In this document: positions 36,292 through 46,230 of the stretch, in pieces
Numbering within the stretch: position 1 is the first letter of the stretch
Layout: each line of letters begins with the position of its first letter
From: Enterovibrio coralii
GTDB lineage: Bacteria > Pseudomonadota > Gammaproteobacteria > Enterobacterales > Vibrionaceae
Assembly: GCF_001559595.1 (NCBI RefSeq)
Contig: NZ_LNTY01000056.1
Coordinates: 1-64,000, forward strand
Length of the DNA: 64,000 nucleotides
Direction: 5' to 3'
Position numbers and translations under genes: made by a program
The notes under the pieces: generated by a model
Databases searched by the model: none
What the model saw: only the letters and a program-made list of their open reading frames with translations
Told to the model about the DNA's origin: nothing

Positions 36292-38502
36292 ATGGTCGCA
36301 ATTCGTGGCGCGCACCTAAATGACAATAAAGAATTTGTACTTGAACGCTGGGTCGAAGGCCTAGCGCAAGACGCTGCTGTCTCTCAAGCTTTGATTAAAG
36401 CTTACGAACATTGCCAATCGCTGGGTGATACGGAAACGCTCGTGCAGCCATTGTGGTCCGGCCGAGAGATGATAGAAATCCTTGTCACATTGAGCATGGA
36501 TAAGGAAACCCTCCTCGCCGCGCTGCTATTCCCCGTTGTTGAGGATGAACTCCTCGACAGCGAAATGCTGAAAGAACGTTATGGCAACACCATCGCCAAG
36601 CTGGTGGAAGGTGTTCAGGAAATGGCGGCGATTCGCCACCTGAATGCCAATAACGAAGAGGCGACATCTGCGCAAGTGGATAACGTTCGCCGCATGCTAC
36701 TTTCGATGGTGGATGATTTCCGTTGTGTGGTTATCAAACTGGCGGAGCGCATCACCTACCTGCGTGAAGTGAAAAACGACGCTGATGACGTTCGTCAGGC
36801 GGTCGCAAAAGAATGTGCCAACATCTATGCGCCGCTCGCTAACCGCTTAGGTATCGGTCAGTTGAAATGGGAAATCGAAGACTACGCGTTCCGTTATCAA
36901 CATTCGGTCACCTATAAGCAAATTGCTAAGCAGTTGGCTGAACGACGTATCGACCGTGAACAATACATCGATACCTTCGTGACCGATCTGCAGCAGTCGA
37001 TGGGTTCATCGAACATCAATGCGCAAGTCTACGGTCGCCCGAAACACATCTACAGCATCTGGCGCAAGATGCAGAAAAAGAACCTCGAATTTGATGAGCT
37101 GTTTGACGTGCGTGCCGTGCGTATCATCGCTGATCAGCTTCAGGACTGTTATGCCGCGCTGGGTGTGGTTCACACCAAATATCGCCATTTGCCAAAAGAG
37201 TTCGATGACTACGTTGCGAACCCGAAACCTAACGGTTATCAGTCGATCCACACTGTGGTGCTGGGGCCAGAGGGCAAAACGGTAGAAATCCAAATCCGTA
37301 CCAAGCAGATGCACGACGATGCAGAGCTGGGTGTGGCGGCACACTGGAAATACAAAGAAGGCGGCTCAGCGGGTCGCAGTGGCTACGACGAGAAAATCAC
37401 CTGGTTGCGTAAGCTGCTTGCGTGGCAAGAAGAGATGTCTGACTCCGGCGAGATGCTGGACGAGCTGCGAAGCCAAGTCTTTGATGACCGTGTGTACGCC
37501 TTTACACCAAAAGGTGACGTGGTTGACTTGCCAATCGGCGCAACGCCACTGGATTTTGCGTACCACATTCACTCTGAAGTAGGCCACCGTTGTATCGGTG
37601 CCAAAGTGGAAGGGCGCATCGTGCCGTTCACCTATCACCTCAACATGGGTGATCAGGTTGAAATCATTACCCAGAAAGAGCCGAACCCTTCTCGCGACTG
37701 GTTGAACCCAAGTCTTGGCTTTGTGAATTCAGGCCGAGCACGTGCGAAAATCAATGCATGGTTCCGCAAGCAATCGCGTGAAAAGAACGTGATTGCGGGT
37801 AAAGAAATCCTCGATACTGAGCTAGCGAAGATTGGTGCGGTGAGCAAAGACGCTACCCTCGCCATGAAGCGTTTCAACATGCACAGCTTGGACGAGATCT
37901 ATGCCGGTGTTGGCAGTGGTGACTTGCGTATTAACCAAGTCGTCAACTACATCAACTCTCAAGTTAACAAGCCAACCAAGGAAGAAGAGGACCAGCAACT
38001 GCGCGAGAAGCTAGAGCATGCTGAGGTTTCTTCATCACCGAAAAAACCGCGTCGTGATGCAGTCGTGGTAGAAGGCGTTGATAACCTGATGACACACCTT
38101 GCGCGCTGTTGTCAGCCAATTCCGGGCGATGCGATTGAAGGTTATGTTACTCAGGGCCGCGGTATCTCAGTTCACCGCGCGGACTGTGAGCAGCTTGCTG
38201 AGCTTCGCCATCACGCGCCGGAGCGTCTTATCGATACCGTGTGGGGCGGCGGCTTTGTGGGTAACTACCAAATCACCGTTCGTGTATTGGCCTCTGAGCG
38301 TAGCGGCCTGATTAAAGATCTCACTACCGTCTTCACCAACGAAAAGGTGAAGGTGTCAGGCATGGCCAGTCGCGTGGATTACAAGCAGCAAATGTCGATC
38401 CTCGACTTCGATTTGGAGCTGAGCGACATCGACGTGCTGAGCAAGGTGATCACCCGACTCGAACAAGTCAAAGACGTGCATGAAGCCAAGCGGCTTCACT
38501 GA
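36292..38502 (+). CDS. relA: (p)ppGpp synthetase I RelA
   Basis: 736 residues (E. coli 744). Ribosome-bound enzyme that makes (p)ppGpp when uncharged tRNA enters the A site. The N-terminal hydrolase domain is degenerate: the HD motif of SpoT is replaced in ALLFPVVEDELLD, the RelA hallmark. The synthetase domain contains GRPKHIYSIWRKM and YQSIHTVVLGPEGKTVEIQI. TGS (VYAFTPKGDVVDLPIGATPL), the zinc-finger region (ARCCQPIPGDAIEGYVTQGR) and a C-terminal ACT domain follow. Start ATG 36292 follows AGGAAAGTGAA. Confidence 0.97.
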   Translation: MVAIRGAHLNDNKEFVLERWVEGLAQDAAVSQALIKAYEHCQSLGDTETLVQPLWSGREMIEILVTLSMDKETLLAALLFPVVEDELLDSEMLKERYGNTIAKLVEGVQEMAAIRHLNANNEEATSAQVDNVRRMLLSMVDDFRCVVIKLAERITYLREVKNDADDVRQAVAKECANIYAPLANRLGIGQLKWEIEDYAFRYQHSVTYKQIAKQLAERRIDREQYIDTFVTDLQQSMGSSNINAQVYGRPKHIYSIWRKMQKKNLEFDELFDVRAVRIIADQLQDCYAALGVVHTKYRHLPKEFDDYVANPKPNGYQSIHTVVLGPEGKTVEIQIRTKQMHDDAELGVAAHWKYKEGGSAGRSGYDEKITWLRKLLAWQEEMSDSGEMLDELRSQVFDDRVYAFTPKGDVVDLPIGATPLDFAYHIHSEVGHRCIGAKVEGRIVPFTYHLNMGDQVEIITQKEPNPSRDWLNPSLGFVNSGRARAKINAWFRKQSREKNVIAGKEILDTELAKIGAVSKDATLAMKRFNMHSLDEIYAGVGSGDLRINQVVNYINSQVNKPTKEEEDQQLREKLEHAEVSSSPKKPRRDAVVVEGVDNLMTHLARCCQPIPGDAIEGYVTQGRGISVHRADCEQLAELRHHAPERLIDTVWGGGFVGNYQITVRVLASERSGLIKDLTTVFTNEKVKVSGMASRVDYKQQMSILDFDLELSDIDVLSKVITRLEQVKDVHEAKRLH

Positions 38503-38517
38503 TAGTCCTCGTTAAGC

Positions 38518-38548
38518 AAAAAAGGGAAAGCATAGGCTTTCCCTTTTC
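38518..38548 (+). terminator. Rho-independent terminator after relA
   Basis: AAAAGGGAAAGC / GCTTTCCCTTTT with a short loop is followed by CTCT. It lies between relA and mazG. Confidence 0.75.
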
Positions 38549-38565
38549 TCTATTGGAATTTTCAC

Positions 38566-39384
38566 ATGACAAAATTGTCGCGAATGCAAGAATTGCTGGA
38601 AATTATGACCACCCTCAGAGACCCGAAAGACGGCTGTCCTTGGGATAAAAAGCAGACCTTTGATTCCATAATTCCTTACACCATCGAAGAAACTTTTGAA
38701 GTGGCGGATGCCATTGAACGCCAAGACTGGGCTGATGTGCGCGATGAGCTGGGCGATCTTCTGTTTCAGATTGTGTTCTATAGTCAACTCGGGAAAGAGC
38801 AGGGAGCGTTCGACTTCGATGATGTGGTGAGTGCCATTTGTGACAAACTGACTCGCCGTCATCCCCATGTTTTTGGCGAAAAGGATGCAGATGGGAACCC
38901 AATTGAGAAACCTGACTGGGAAGGCATAAAAGCGAAGGAGAGGGCTGCGAAGGCGACGTCTGAAGCACCGCTGAGTGTCTTGGATGATGTGCCAAATACC
39001 TTGCCTGCACTTGGCCGCGCGGCGAAGCTGCAAAAACGCTGTGCCCGAGTTGGGTTTGATTGGGATTCTGTCGGTCCGGTTGCTGAGAAAGTGCAGGAAG
39101 AGCTGCACGAAGTCATGGAAGAAGCGTTGATGGTTGATATCGACCAAACACGCGTTGATGAGGAAATCGGTGACTTGCTGTTTGCTGTCGTGAATTTGGC
39201 AAGACATGTTGGGACGAATCCAGAGACCGCCCTTCGTAAAGCAAATTTAAAATTTGAAAGCCGTTTTCGCAAAGTTGAAACGAAACTACGCGAAAATGGT
39301 AAAAACTTGCCGGAAAGTCAGCTAGATGAGCTGGAAATGCTCTGGCAGGAAGTAAAGCGTGACGAAGGCAACAAATCGTCGTAA
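38566..39384 (+). CDS. mazG: nucleoside triphosphate pyrophosphohydrolase MazG
   Basis: 272 residues with two MazG repeats. Hydrolyses NTPs to NMP and pyrophosphate, and affects ppGpp levels in E. coli. The N-terminal motif GCPWDKKQTFDSIIPYTIEE (about residues 23-42), then EVADAIERQDWADVRDELGD with the metal-binding acidic residues, is repeated in the C-terminal half (EELHEVMEEAL; DEEIGDLLFAVVNLARH). It lies between relA and pyrG, as in related bacteria. Confidence 0.95.
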   Translation: MTKLSRMQELLEIMTTLRDPKDGCPWDKKQTFDSIIPYTIEETFEVADAIERQDWADVRDELGDLLFQIVFYSQLGKEQGAFDFDDVVSAICDKLTRRHPHVFGEKDADGNPIEKPDWEGIKAKERAAKATSEAPLSVLDDVPNTLPALGRAAKLQKRCARVGFDWDSVGPVAEKVQEELHEVMEEALMVDIDQTRVDEEIGDLLFAVVNLARHVGTNPETALRKANLKFESRFRKVETKLRENGKNLPESQLDELEMLWQEVKRDEGNKSS

Positions 39385-39523
39385 CTCGCTCCATTGATTT
39401 ACGACAAAAAAAAACGTTAGGTCGTGTGATAGTTTTCACGTTGTGGGAAATATAAGGCTCTGGTAACATGTCGTCCCGTCCAGATTTCCAATATTTCCCC
39501 TAAATCCAACTCTCAGGTTTAGC

Positions 39524-41158
39524 ATGACAACGAATTACATTTTTGTTACGGGCGGGGTGGTTTCCTCCCTAGGTAAGGGTATTGCTGCAGCATCACTGGC
39601 GGCAATTCTAGAAGCACGTGGTCTTAAAGTGACCATGATGAAGCTTGACCCTTACATCAACGTGGATCCGGGCACGATGAGCCCAACCCAGCACGGTGAA
39701 GTATTCGTTACGGAAGACGGCGCAGAAACCGACCTAGACTTGGGTCACTACGAGCGTTTCATCCGCACCAAGATGACCAAACGCAACAACTTTACGTCTG
39801 GTCGTGTATACGCGGACGTACTGCGCAAAGAGCGTCGCGGTGACTACCTGGGCGCAACGATTCAGGTTATCCCACACATCACCAACTCTATTAAAGAACG
39901 TGTTTTGGCGGGCGGCGAAGGTCACGACGTGACTATCGTTGAGATCGGCGGCACCGTTGGTGATATCGAATCACTGCCGTTCTTGGAAGCTATTCGCCAA
40001 ATGGCGGTTGAGCTTGGCCGTGAACGTGCAATGTTCATGCACCTGACTCTGGTTCCTTACCTGGCTGCGGCGGGTGAAGTGAAAACCAAACCTACTCAAC
40101 ACTCTGTTAAAGAACTGCTGTCTATCGGTATTCAGCCAGACATTCTGGTTTGCCGTAGCGATCGCGCAATTCCTGCGAATGAGCGTTCTAAGATTGCACT
40201 GTTCTGTAACGTACCAGAGAAAGCGGTTATCTCTATGAAGGACGTAGATTCAATCTACAAGATCCCTTCTCTGATCCGTTCTCAAGGTCTTGACGATCTG
40301 ATCTGCCAACGTTTTGGTATCACAGCTCCTGAAGCAGATCTGTCTGAGTGGGAACAAGTAATTTTTGAAGAAGCGAACCCTACTGGTGAAGTAACCATCG
40401 GTATGGTTGGTAAGTACATCGAACTGCCAGACGCATACAAGTCTGTCAACGAAGCACTGAAACACGCTGGCCTGAAAAACCGTCTGTCTGTGAACATCCG
40501 TTATGTTGATTCACAAGACGTGGAAACGAAAGGCGACGAAGCACTGCAAGGTCTGGATGCGATTCTGGTACCTGGTGGCTTCGGTGATCGTGGCGTTGAA
40601 GGCAAGATTCTGGCAGCGAAATTCGCACGTGAAAACAAGGTTCCGTACCTTGGCATCTGTCTGGGCATGCAAGTGGCGCTGATTGAATACGCGCGTAACG
40701 TTGCAGGCATGGAAGGTGCGAACTCTACCGAGTTCAACAAGGAAAGCAAATTCCCTGTTGTTGGCCTGATCACCGAGTGGGTAGACGGCGAAGGTAAAGT
40801 TGAAGAGCGTACTGAGAAATCAGATCTGGGCGGCACCATGCGTCTTGGCGCGCAACTGTGTCACCTGGCAGAAGGTACAAAGGCACGTGAGCTGTACGGT
40901 AACGCGACAATCCATGAGCGTCATCGTCACCGTTACGAAGTGAACAACGTGTTGCGTCCGCAGCTTGAGAAAGCGGGTCTGGTAGTGTCTGGCCTGTCTG
41001 CGGATAAGAAGCTGGTTGAGATTATCGAAAACCCTGAGCACCCATGGTTCGTGGCGTGCCAGTTCCACCCTGAGTTCACCTCTACTCCACGTGATGGCCA
41101 TCCGTTGTTTGAAGGCTTTGTGGCAGCAGCAGGTAAGAACCAGCGTGGTGAGCTGTAA
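39524..41158 (+). CDS. pyrG: CTP synthase
   Basis: 544 residues (E. coli 545). It makes CTP from UTP, ATP and glutamine. The N-terminal synthase domain starts TGGVVSSLGKGIAAASLAAI. The glutamine amidotransferase domain has the catalytic Cys in LGICLGMQVA and the His/Glu pair in FHPEFTS. Monocistronic or followed by eno; a GC hairpin lies between them. Confidence 0.97.
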   Translation: MTTNYIFVTGGVVSSLGKGIAAASLAAILEARGLKVTMMKLDPYINVDPGTMSPTQHGEVFVTEDGAETDLDLGHYERFIRTKMTKRNNFTSGRVYADVLRKERRGDYLGATIQVIPHITNSIKERVLAGGEGHDVTIVEIGGTVGDIESLPFLEAIRQMAVELGRERAMFMHLTLVPYLAAAGEVKTKPTQHSVKELLSIGIQPDILVCRSDRAIPANERSKIALFCNVPEKAVISMKDVDSIYKIPSLIRSQGLDDLICQRFGITAPEADLSEWEQVIFEEANPTGEVTIGMVGKYIELPDAYKSVNEALKHAGLKNRLSVNIRYVDSQDVETKGDEALQGLDAILVPGGFGDRGVEGKILAAKFARENKVPYLGICLGMQVALIEYARNVAGMEGANSTEFNKESKFPVVGLITEWVDGEGKVEERTEKSDLGGTMRLGAQLCHLAEGTKARELYGNATIHERHRHRYEVNNVLRPQLEKAGLVVSGLSADKKLVEIIENPEHPWFVACQFHPEFTSTPRDGHPLFEGFVAAAGKNQRGEL

Positions 41159-41169
41159 CTGAACAATGA

Positions 41170-41200
41170 AGCGGTTGCGAAGGTTTTGCAGCCGCTTTTT
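41170..41200 (+). terminator. Hairpin with T-run between pyrG and eno
   Basis: AGCGGTTGC (41170-41178) and GCAGCCGCT (41188-41196), one G-U pair, is followed by five T residues. Terminator or partial attenuator; eno starts 38 bases later. Confidence 0.75.
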
Positions 41201-41237
41201 AGCATTTCTAAGCTATTGACATATGAGAGGAAACACA

Positions 41238-42538
41238 ATGTCTAAGATCGTTAAAGTTCTGGGCCGTGAAATCATTGACTCACGCGGTAACCCAACTGTA
41301 GAAGCAGAAGTTCACCTGGAAGGTGGTTTCGTTGGTATGGCAGCTGCTCCATCTGGTGCATCTACCGGTTCTCGCGAAGCACTGGAACTGCGTGACGGTG
41401 ACAAAGCACGTTTCCTGGGCAAAGGCGTTCTGAAAGCAATCGAAGCTGTTAACGGCGAAATTGCAAACGCTCTGGAAGGCAAAGACGCAGCTAACCAAGC
41501 TGAAATCGACCAGATCATGATCGACCTGGACGGTACTGACAACAAGTCTAAGTTCGGTGCAAACGCAATCCTGGCTGTTTCTCTGGCGAACGCAAAAGCA
41601 GCAGCTGCTGCTAAAGGCATGCCTCTGTACGAGCACATCGCTGAGCTGAACGGTACTCCAGGCGTATTCTCTATGCCTCTGCCAATGATGAACATCATCA
41701 ACGGTGGTGAGCACGCAGACAACAACGTAGACATTCAAGAGTTCATGATTCAGCCAGTTGGCGCTGCAACTCTGAAAGAAGCAGTACGCATGGGTGCGGA
41801 AGTATTCCACAACCTGGCTAAAGTACTGAAGTCTAAAGGCTACAACACTGCAGTTGGTGACGAAGGTGGTTTCGCGCCTAACCTGAAATCTAACGCAGAA
41901 GCTCTGGAAGTAATCGCGGAAGCAGTTGCAGCAGCTGGCTACGAGTTGGGTAAAGACGTTACTCTGGCGATGGACTGTGCAGCATCTGAGTTCTACGACG
42001 CAGAGAAGAAAGAATACAACCTGAAAGGCGAAGGTCGTATCTTCACTTCTAACGCATTCTCTGACTTCCTGGAAGAACTGACTCAGCAATTCCCAATCGT
42101 TTCTATCGAAGACGGTCTGGACGAGTCTGATTGGGATGGTTTCAAATACCAAACTGAGAAACTGGGCAGCAAAATCCAGATCGTTGGCGACGACCTGTTC
42201 GTAACTAACACTAAGATCCTGGCAGAAGGTATCGAGAAAGGCATCGCTAACTCTATCCTGATCAAGTTCAACCAGATCGGTTCTCTGACTGAAACTCTGG
42301 CTGCTATCAAGATGGCTAAAGATGCAGCTACACTGCAGTTATCTCTCACCGTTCAGGTGAAACTGAAGACGCAACTATCGCTGACCTAGCGGTAGGTACT
42401 GCTGCAGGCCAAATCAAGACTGGTTCTATGAGCCGTTCTGACCGTGTTGCTAAGTACAACCAGCTGATCCGTATCGAAGAAGCTCTGGGCGAAAAAGCAC
42501 CTTTCAACGGTCTGAAAGAAGTTAAAGGCCAAGCGTAA
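41238..42538 (+). CDS. eno: enolase (one apparent frameshift)
   Basis: Interconverts 2-phosphoglycerate and phosphoenolpyruvate; also a degradosome component in gammaproteobacteria. Start ATG 41238 after GAGAGGAAACACA gives SKIVKVLGREIIDSRGNPTV. The active-site segments PSGASTGSREALELRD, VGDEGGFAPN and SIEDGLDESDWDG are intact. The frame breaks near 42327 in KDAG|YTAVISHRSGET. One G restores the catalytic SHRSGETED segment and the C-terminus to the TAA at 42538, giving 433 residues. The gene is essential in most bacteria and the tail is perfectly conserved, so the break is probably a sequence error. Confidence 0.95.
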
Positions 42539-42567
42539 TCGCTTACCTGAAACAGCTTTAGATTGAT

Positions 42568-42597
42568 AAACGGCTCCCTCGGGAGCCGTTTTTTTAT
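42568..42597 (+). terminator. Rho-independent terminator after eno
   Basis: AAACGGCTCCC / GGGAGCCGTTT followed by T residues. Confidence 0.92.
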
Positions 42598-42722
42598 GTA
42601 ATTACTATAGTGCTTTATTTCTTTACTTTTCCTCGCAGTACAAATTTTGGTGCCTTTAATTTGTTGCCCGTTCAGGTATTCAATAATGTGAAAGCAACTT
42701 TTACAAATGTTGGAGATTAAAG

Positions 42723-43043
42723 TTGAGTTGCTCAATTGAAGTGGAATTTAGTATTGATGGACAAAAAGCATTAAAGGAAATATCTAAGAAAAAGGATATG
42801 GCTGAACTATTGGCACCAATCCTTGGTGTGTCCGTTTTTATTGATATATTCGCAAGAAATGGACCTGGTTCAGTTGTTTATAAAGTTGGTACCACAGATT
42901 TTCAGTTGCTTACAAGTGCAATGAAAGCAACAAACCCCATTCTAATTCGTCAGATTGAAGATATTGCAGGAAGGATGATGATTCTGCCTGGACTAAGTAG
43001 GGGCGAAGAAGATTTCTGGAGGTGTATGTATCGTGCGATGTAG
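42723..43043 (+). CDS. hypothetical protein in AT-rich islet (106 aa)
   Basis: Not recognised. The start is TTG at 42723, supported by TTGGAG 7 bases upstream. The protein is soluble, with an N-terminal charged stretch (DGQKALKEISKKKDMAELL), a hydrophobic middle (APILGVSVFIDIFARNG) and a C-terminal region (RQIEDIAGRMMILPGLSRGE). No signal peptide is seen. Its end overlaps the next gene by 11 bases, so the two are likely coupled. Base composition is visibly AT-richer than in eno or the ubi genes on each side, and codon use is unlike them, which suggests horizontal acquisition. Confidence 0.6.
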   Translation: MSCSIEVEFSIDGQKALKEISKKKDMAELLAPILGVSVFIDIFARNGPGSVVYKVGTTDFQLLTSAMKATNPILIRQIEDIAGRMMILPGLSRGEEDFWRCMYRAM

Positions 43044-43479
43044 CCTAATTTTTCTATTTCTATACATGTCGCCAATTCAAGCAAATGCAGATGACACAGT
43101 GCTCTATGACAAATATGTAGATGCAGTAAAGCAGTGTATTGAAGTGGAGAATGCAAAAGAAGATGTCAGTTCCAAGAATCTCGATAAATTTAACACCTTG
43201 GATATTAGAGAGTATTTGCTACTCATCAAAAATATTCGAATTCAGAATTGCTCGGGACTTGAAGAGGTTAGAGCACTATCACATGATTTAAATAAAGGTG
43301 ATATGGAATTATCGATTCTAAAGAATAAGTATCTTTCAATTTATATTGCAGGAAGAGTTGACTCTTTTTCCAATGAAGATCTCAAGGTCATGAAAGAAAT
43401 TGATCTTTTGATTGCAGATAAGAGCCTGGAAGGTGACTTAGTTACTCTTTTTGATGAACTAGAACAAAATCAACGCTAA
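43033..43479 (+). CDS. hypothetical exported protein in AT-rich islet (148 aa)
   Basis: Not recognised. The start is GTG at 43033 with GGAGG about 10 bases upstream. A signal peptide is clear (MRCSLIFLFLYMSPIQANA, cleavage likely before DDTVLY), so the mature protein of about 129 residues is periplasmic or secreted. It is rich in charged residues and probably helical. Two mature cysteines (VKQCIEVEN and IQNCSGLEE) could form a disulfide. The coupling to a small cytoplasmic protein and the foreign composition recall effector/immunity or toxin pairs, but no motif supports a specific role. Confidence 0.6.
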   Translation: MRCSLIFLFLYMSPIQANADDTVLYDKYVDAVKQCIEVENAKEDVSSKNLDKFNTLDIREYLLLIKNIRIQNCSGLEEVRALSHDLNKGDMELSILKNKYLSIYIAGRVDSFSNEDLKVMKEIDLLIADKSLEGDLVTLFDELEQNQR

Positions 43480-43755
43480 AAAAAGAGGAACGAAAAATGC
43501 CAACCATCTCAGTACTGTTGTTATCAGATAGGAGTTTAATACTTCTATTTCTGGAAAAAGAGAAGAGACAACAGAGGCAGAGGGTAGTGCAATGTAAAGC
43601 ATCCCTGTTTTTGAGGTAATAGGGATGTTTTTCAACCAAATAACTAGCACTACATATCCAGCGAATAGCAAATAAATACAAACACTCTCAGATGAGAGCC
43701 TTCTCCAGAAGAAAGCAGCAAGGATAAACGGAACGCTCAATAAAACGATGTCCAA
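43459..43755 (-). CDS. small membrane protein of unknown function (98 aa)
   Basis: Very hydrophobic, with about three or four membrane segments (IVLLSVPFILAAFFW; ICIYLLFAGYVVLVIWL-like middle; final LRWLAFFVPLFLALILF). The start is TTG at 43755 with AAGGAG 6 bases upstream. It begins 27 bases after the ubiI stop on the same strand and may ride on that operon's transcript. It overlaps the end of the convergent exported-protein gene by 21 bases. AT-rich like the other islet genes. No family recognised. Confidence 0.5.
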   Translation of the reverse strand: MDIVLLSVPFILAAFFWRRLSSESVCIYLLFAGYVVLVIWLKNIPITSKTGMLYIALPSASVVSSLFPEIEVLNSYLITTVLRWLAFFVPLFLALILF

Positions 43756-43782
43756 TGTATTCTCCTTGCTGTCGGCTGTTAG

Positions 43783-44994
43783 TTATTTCTTCGCAAGCGC
43801 GGGTAAGTCACCCGTTAAGCCCAACGCACGCTTGATAAATTGGGTCTTGATCCCAGGCAGCGTTGCTGCGGCCATCAGGCCAATACCGCGGATCAGTTTC
43901 TTGGCTGGGTTTTCACCCGAGAACAAATCGCGGAAGCCTTGCATGGCGGCAATCATTTGCGCCGCTTCCGCCTTACGCCAGCGTTCGAAGCTACGTAGAT
44001 TGGCTTTCTCGCCGATGTCTTTGCCTTCGTCATGCAGGCGACTAAGTTCTTGCGCCAAACTTGCGGCATCCAATAGGCCGAGGTTTACACCTTGACCTGC
44101 CAGCGGGTGAATCGTGTGGGCGGCATCGCCAATCAAAGCGACACGGTCGACCACAAAATCTCTCGCGTAGCGCATCTTAAGCGGAAACGCAGCGCGGTCA
44201 CCTTCAACATGGCAAAGCCCCAGGCGCACATCAAATGCGCCAGTCAGTGCCTTGTTGAAATCTGTCTCTGACATGCAGCAGCGAGCATCAGCTTGCTCGG
44301 GTGGCTGCGACCATACGATAGAACAAAGGTGCGGGTCCGACAGCGGCAGGAATGCAAGTGGACCTTCTGGCGTAAAAATCTGGCGCGCAACGCAATCATG
44401 CGGCTCGTCAGTGCGAACATTGGCAACCAACGCGCTGTGGCCGTAATCCCAATGCGTCAATGGAATAGAAAGCTGATTGCGAACCCAAGAGTTGGCACCG
44501 TCCGCACCGACAACCAGTTTGGCGGTGATGGCATTGCCAGAATCTAGCGTCAGCCACGCTTCTGATTCACCAAACATCATTGAGGCGACGCGATCTGGGC
44601 AAAACAGGGTGACATTGTGTTGTTGTTTGACGCGATCGAGCAGCGACAATTGAATTACGCGGTTTTCGACAATGTAGCCTAAATCAGGCTGGCCGAGGTC
44701 CATGGCTTCAAACTCAATGGATGCGAAGCTGTCTTGCTCCCACACCGCCATTTTCTGATACGGACTCGCGCGACGCGACACAATACCATTCCACGCGCCG
44801 ATGTTTTTCAAAATACGTTCACTGGCACGGCTTAATGCGGAAACGCGCACATCCGGCAGTGTATTTAACTCGGTATCAGGCTCCTTGCCTTCAATCACGG
44901 CGATACGAAGGTCTGTGTCGGCTAAAGCCGCCGCCAACGTCAGTCCTACTATGCCACCGCCAACAATAGCGATGTCTACGTTTGTCATTTTCAT
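43783..44994 (-). CDS. ubiI: 2-octaprenylphenol hydroxylase UbiI (VisC)
   Basis: 403 residues. FAD-dependent monooxygenase for C5 hydroxylation in ubiquinone synthesis. The dinucleotide-binding motif IVGGGIVGLTLAAAL is near residues 9-23, VGADGANSWVRNQ in the middle, and the second FAD motif ALIGDAAHTIHPLAGQGVNL near 290-309. The segment LAFLPLSDPHLCSIVWS and the end AMQGFRDLFSGENPAKKLIR match E. coli UbiI rather than UbiH or UbiF. The start overlaps the ubiH stop by one base (TAATG), so the genes are coupled. Confidence 0.94.
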   Translation of the reverse strand: MKMTNVDIAIVGGGIVGLTLAAALADTDLRIAVIEGKEPDTELNTLPDVRVSALSRASERILKNIGAWNGIVSRRASPYQKMAVWEQDSFASIEFEAMDLGQPDLGYIVENRVIQLSLLDRVKQQHNVTLFCPDRVASMMFGESEAWLTLDSGNAITAKLVVGADGANSWVRNQLSIPLTHWDYGHSALVANVRTDEPHDCVARQIFTPEGPLAFLPLSDPHLCSIVWSQPPEQADARCCMSETDFNKALTGAFDVRLGLCHVEGDRAAFPLKMRYARDFVVDRVALIGDAAHTIHPLAGQGVNLGLLDAASLAQELSRLHDEGKDIGEKANLRSFERWRKAEAAQMIAAMQGFRDLFSGENPAKKLIRGIGLMAAATLPGIKTQFIKRALGLTGDLPALAKK

Positions 44995-46198
44995 TATCGT
45001 TCTACCAAGCCCATTGCACGTTGTAGCAAGGGGGCTTTCAATTCACTGCAGACTGACATCGCAGCCAAGCCGAGGTTTCTGCCCAGAATGAGAGGGGCAG
45101 AGGTGTTTGAAAAGCCATGAACCAATCCAGAAGTCATGGCGACCGTCGCATCGCGGTCTGGCTCTCTGCGTTCAATATATTGTTGAAGCAACGCCATGCC
45201 ACCAACGTCTTCACCTTTTTGATGGGCGTTGGCAACTTCTTCGGCCAAGGTCGCGACATCACGAAGCCAAGGTTGAAGCCTTGGCCAGCAATCGGGTGCA
45301 AGGTCTGCGCAGCATTGCCAACCACGGCAAAGCGGTGCGAAATCAACTGGGTTGCTTGGCGAAGGATTAACGGATAACTGTTACGTTCACCAACGTGAAG
45401 CAGTTTACCCAAACGCCAGCCGAAGGCGCGCTGAAGCGCATCGTTAAATGCGTTATCAGACAAAGCGAGTAATGCAGGTGCTTCTTCTGGCTTAACACAC
45501 CAAACTAGCGAGCTGCGGCCTTCTGACATTGGCAGAAGAGCAAGCGGGCCAGTTTCAGTAAAACGTTCGAACGCTTTGCCTTGATGTGGCATTGCCGTGG
45601 TCACATTAGCAATCAGTGCCACTTGTTCGAAGTTGTGCTCATGGCGGGCAATACCGACCATTTGGCAACACGACGAGGTGGCACCATCGGCAGCCACAAC
45701 CAGTTTGGTTTTGATTTTAGTGTCGTCGTTGAGTGTTAAGGTGACATCATCAACGGCGCGCTGGATGTCAGTAACAAATGCTGGACAGAACAGGGTGATG
45801 GCTTTCGAATCAGAGAGAGCGGCATGAAACACACGCCCGGCATCGGCAAGCTCAATCACGCTGCCCAATGACTCTACGCCTTCTTCTTTGGCGTGCATTT
45901 CAGTCAGACCGAAATGGCCTCTGTCGGACACATGAATATGGTCAATGGGTGTGGCGAAAGGAGAGAGTGCTTTCCATAGCCCAAGCGATGCTAACAACTG
46001 GCAGCTGCCATAGGAAAGGGCGATGCTTCGCGCATCATAGCCAGGGTGCGAGTTGTCTGGAATAGCAGCTTCGATAACGGCGACAGACAACGCTCCTTGT
46101 GTCAGACGTTCAATGGCCAGTGCCAAAGTGGCACCGGCCATGGCTCCGCCAGCAATGACAACGTCAAATTCCTGTGTTGAAGGCGCGGTTGCGTCCAT
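44994..46198 (-). CDS. ubiH: 2-octaprenyl-6-methoxyphenol hydroxylase UbiH (one apparent frameshift)
   Basis: FAD monooxygenase of ubiquinone synthesis. Start ATG 46198 (MDATAPSTQEFDVVIAGGAM). It has the FAD motif VIAGGAMAGATLALAI, the family VAADGATSSC segment, and AVVGNAAQTLHPIAGQGFNL. The frame breaks near 45266 just after GQGFNLG; one added base restores LRDVATLAEEVANAHQKG and the tail (RREPDRDATVAMTSGLVHGF) to the stop at 44994. Repaired length is about 401 residues. E. coli has pepP between ygfB and ubiH; here ubiH follows ygfB directly after 32 bases. Confidence 0.92.
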
Positions 46199-46230
46199 TC
46201 TTCTATCTCTCTGACGGTAATCCCGACGTA

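Noticed and set aside
41280..42152. 290-codon open frame antisense to eno
   Set aside because: Codon-bias shadow of enolase with a Cys/Phe-rich nonsense product.
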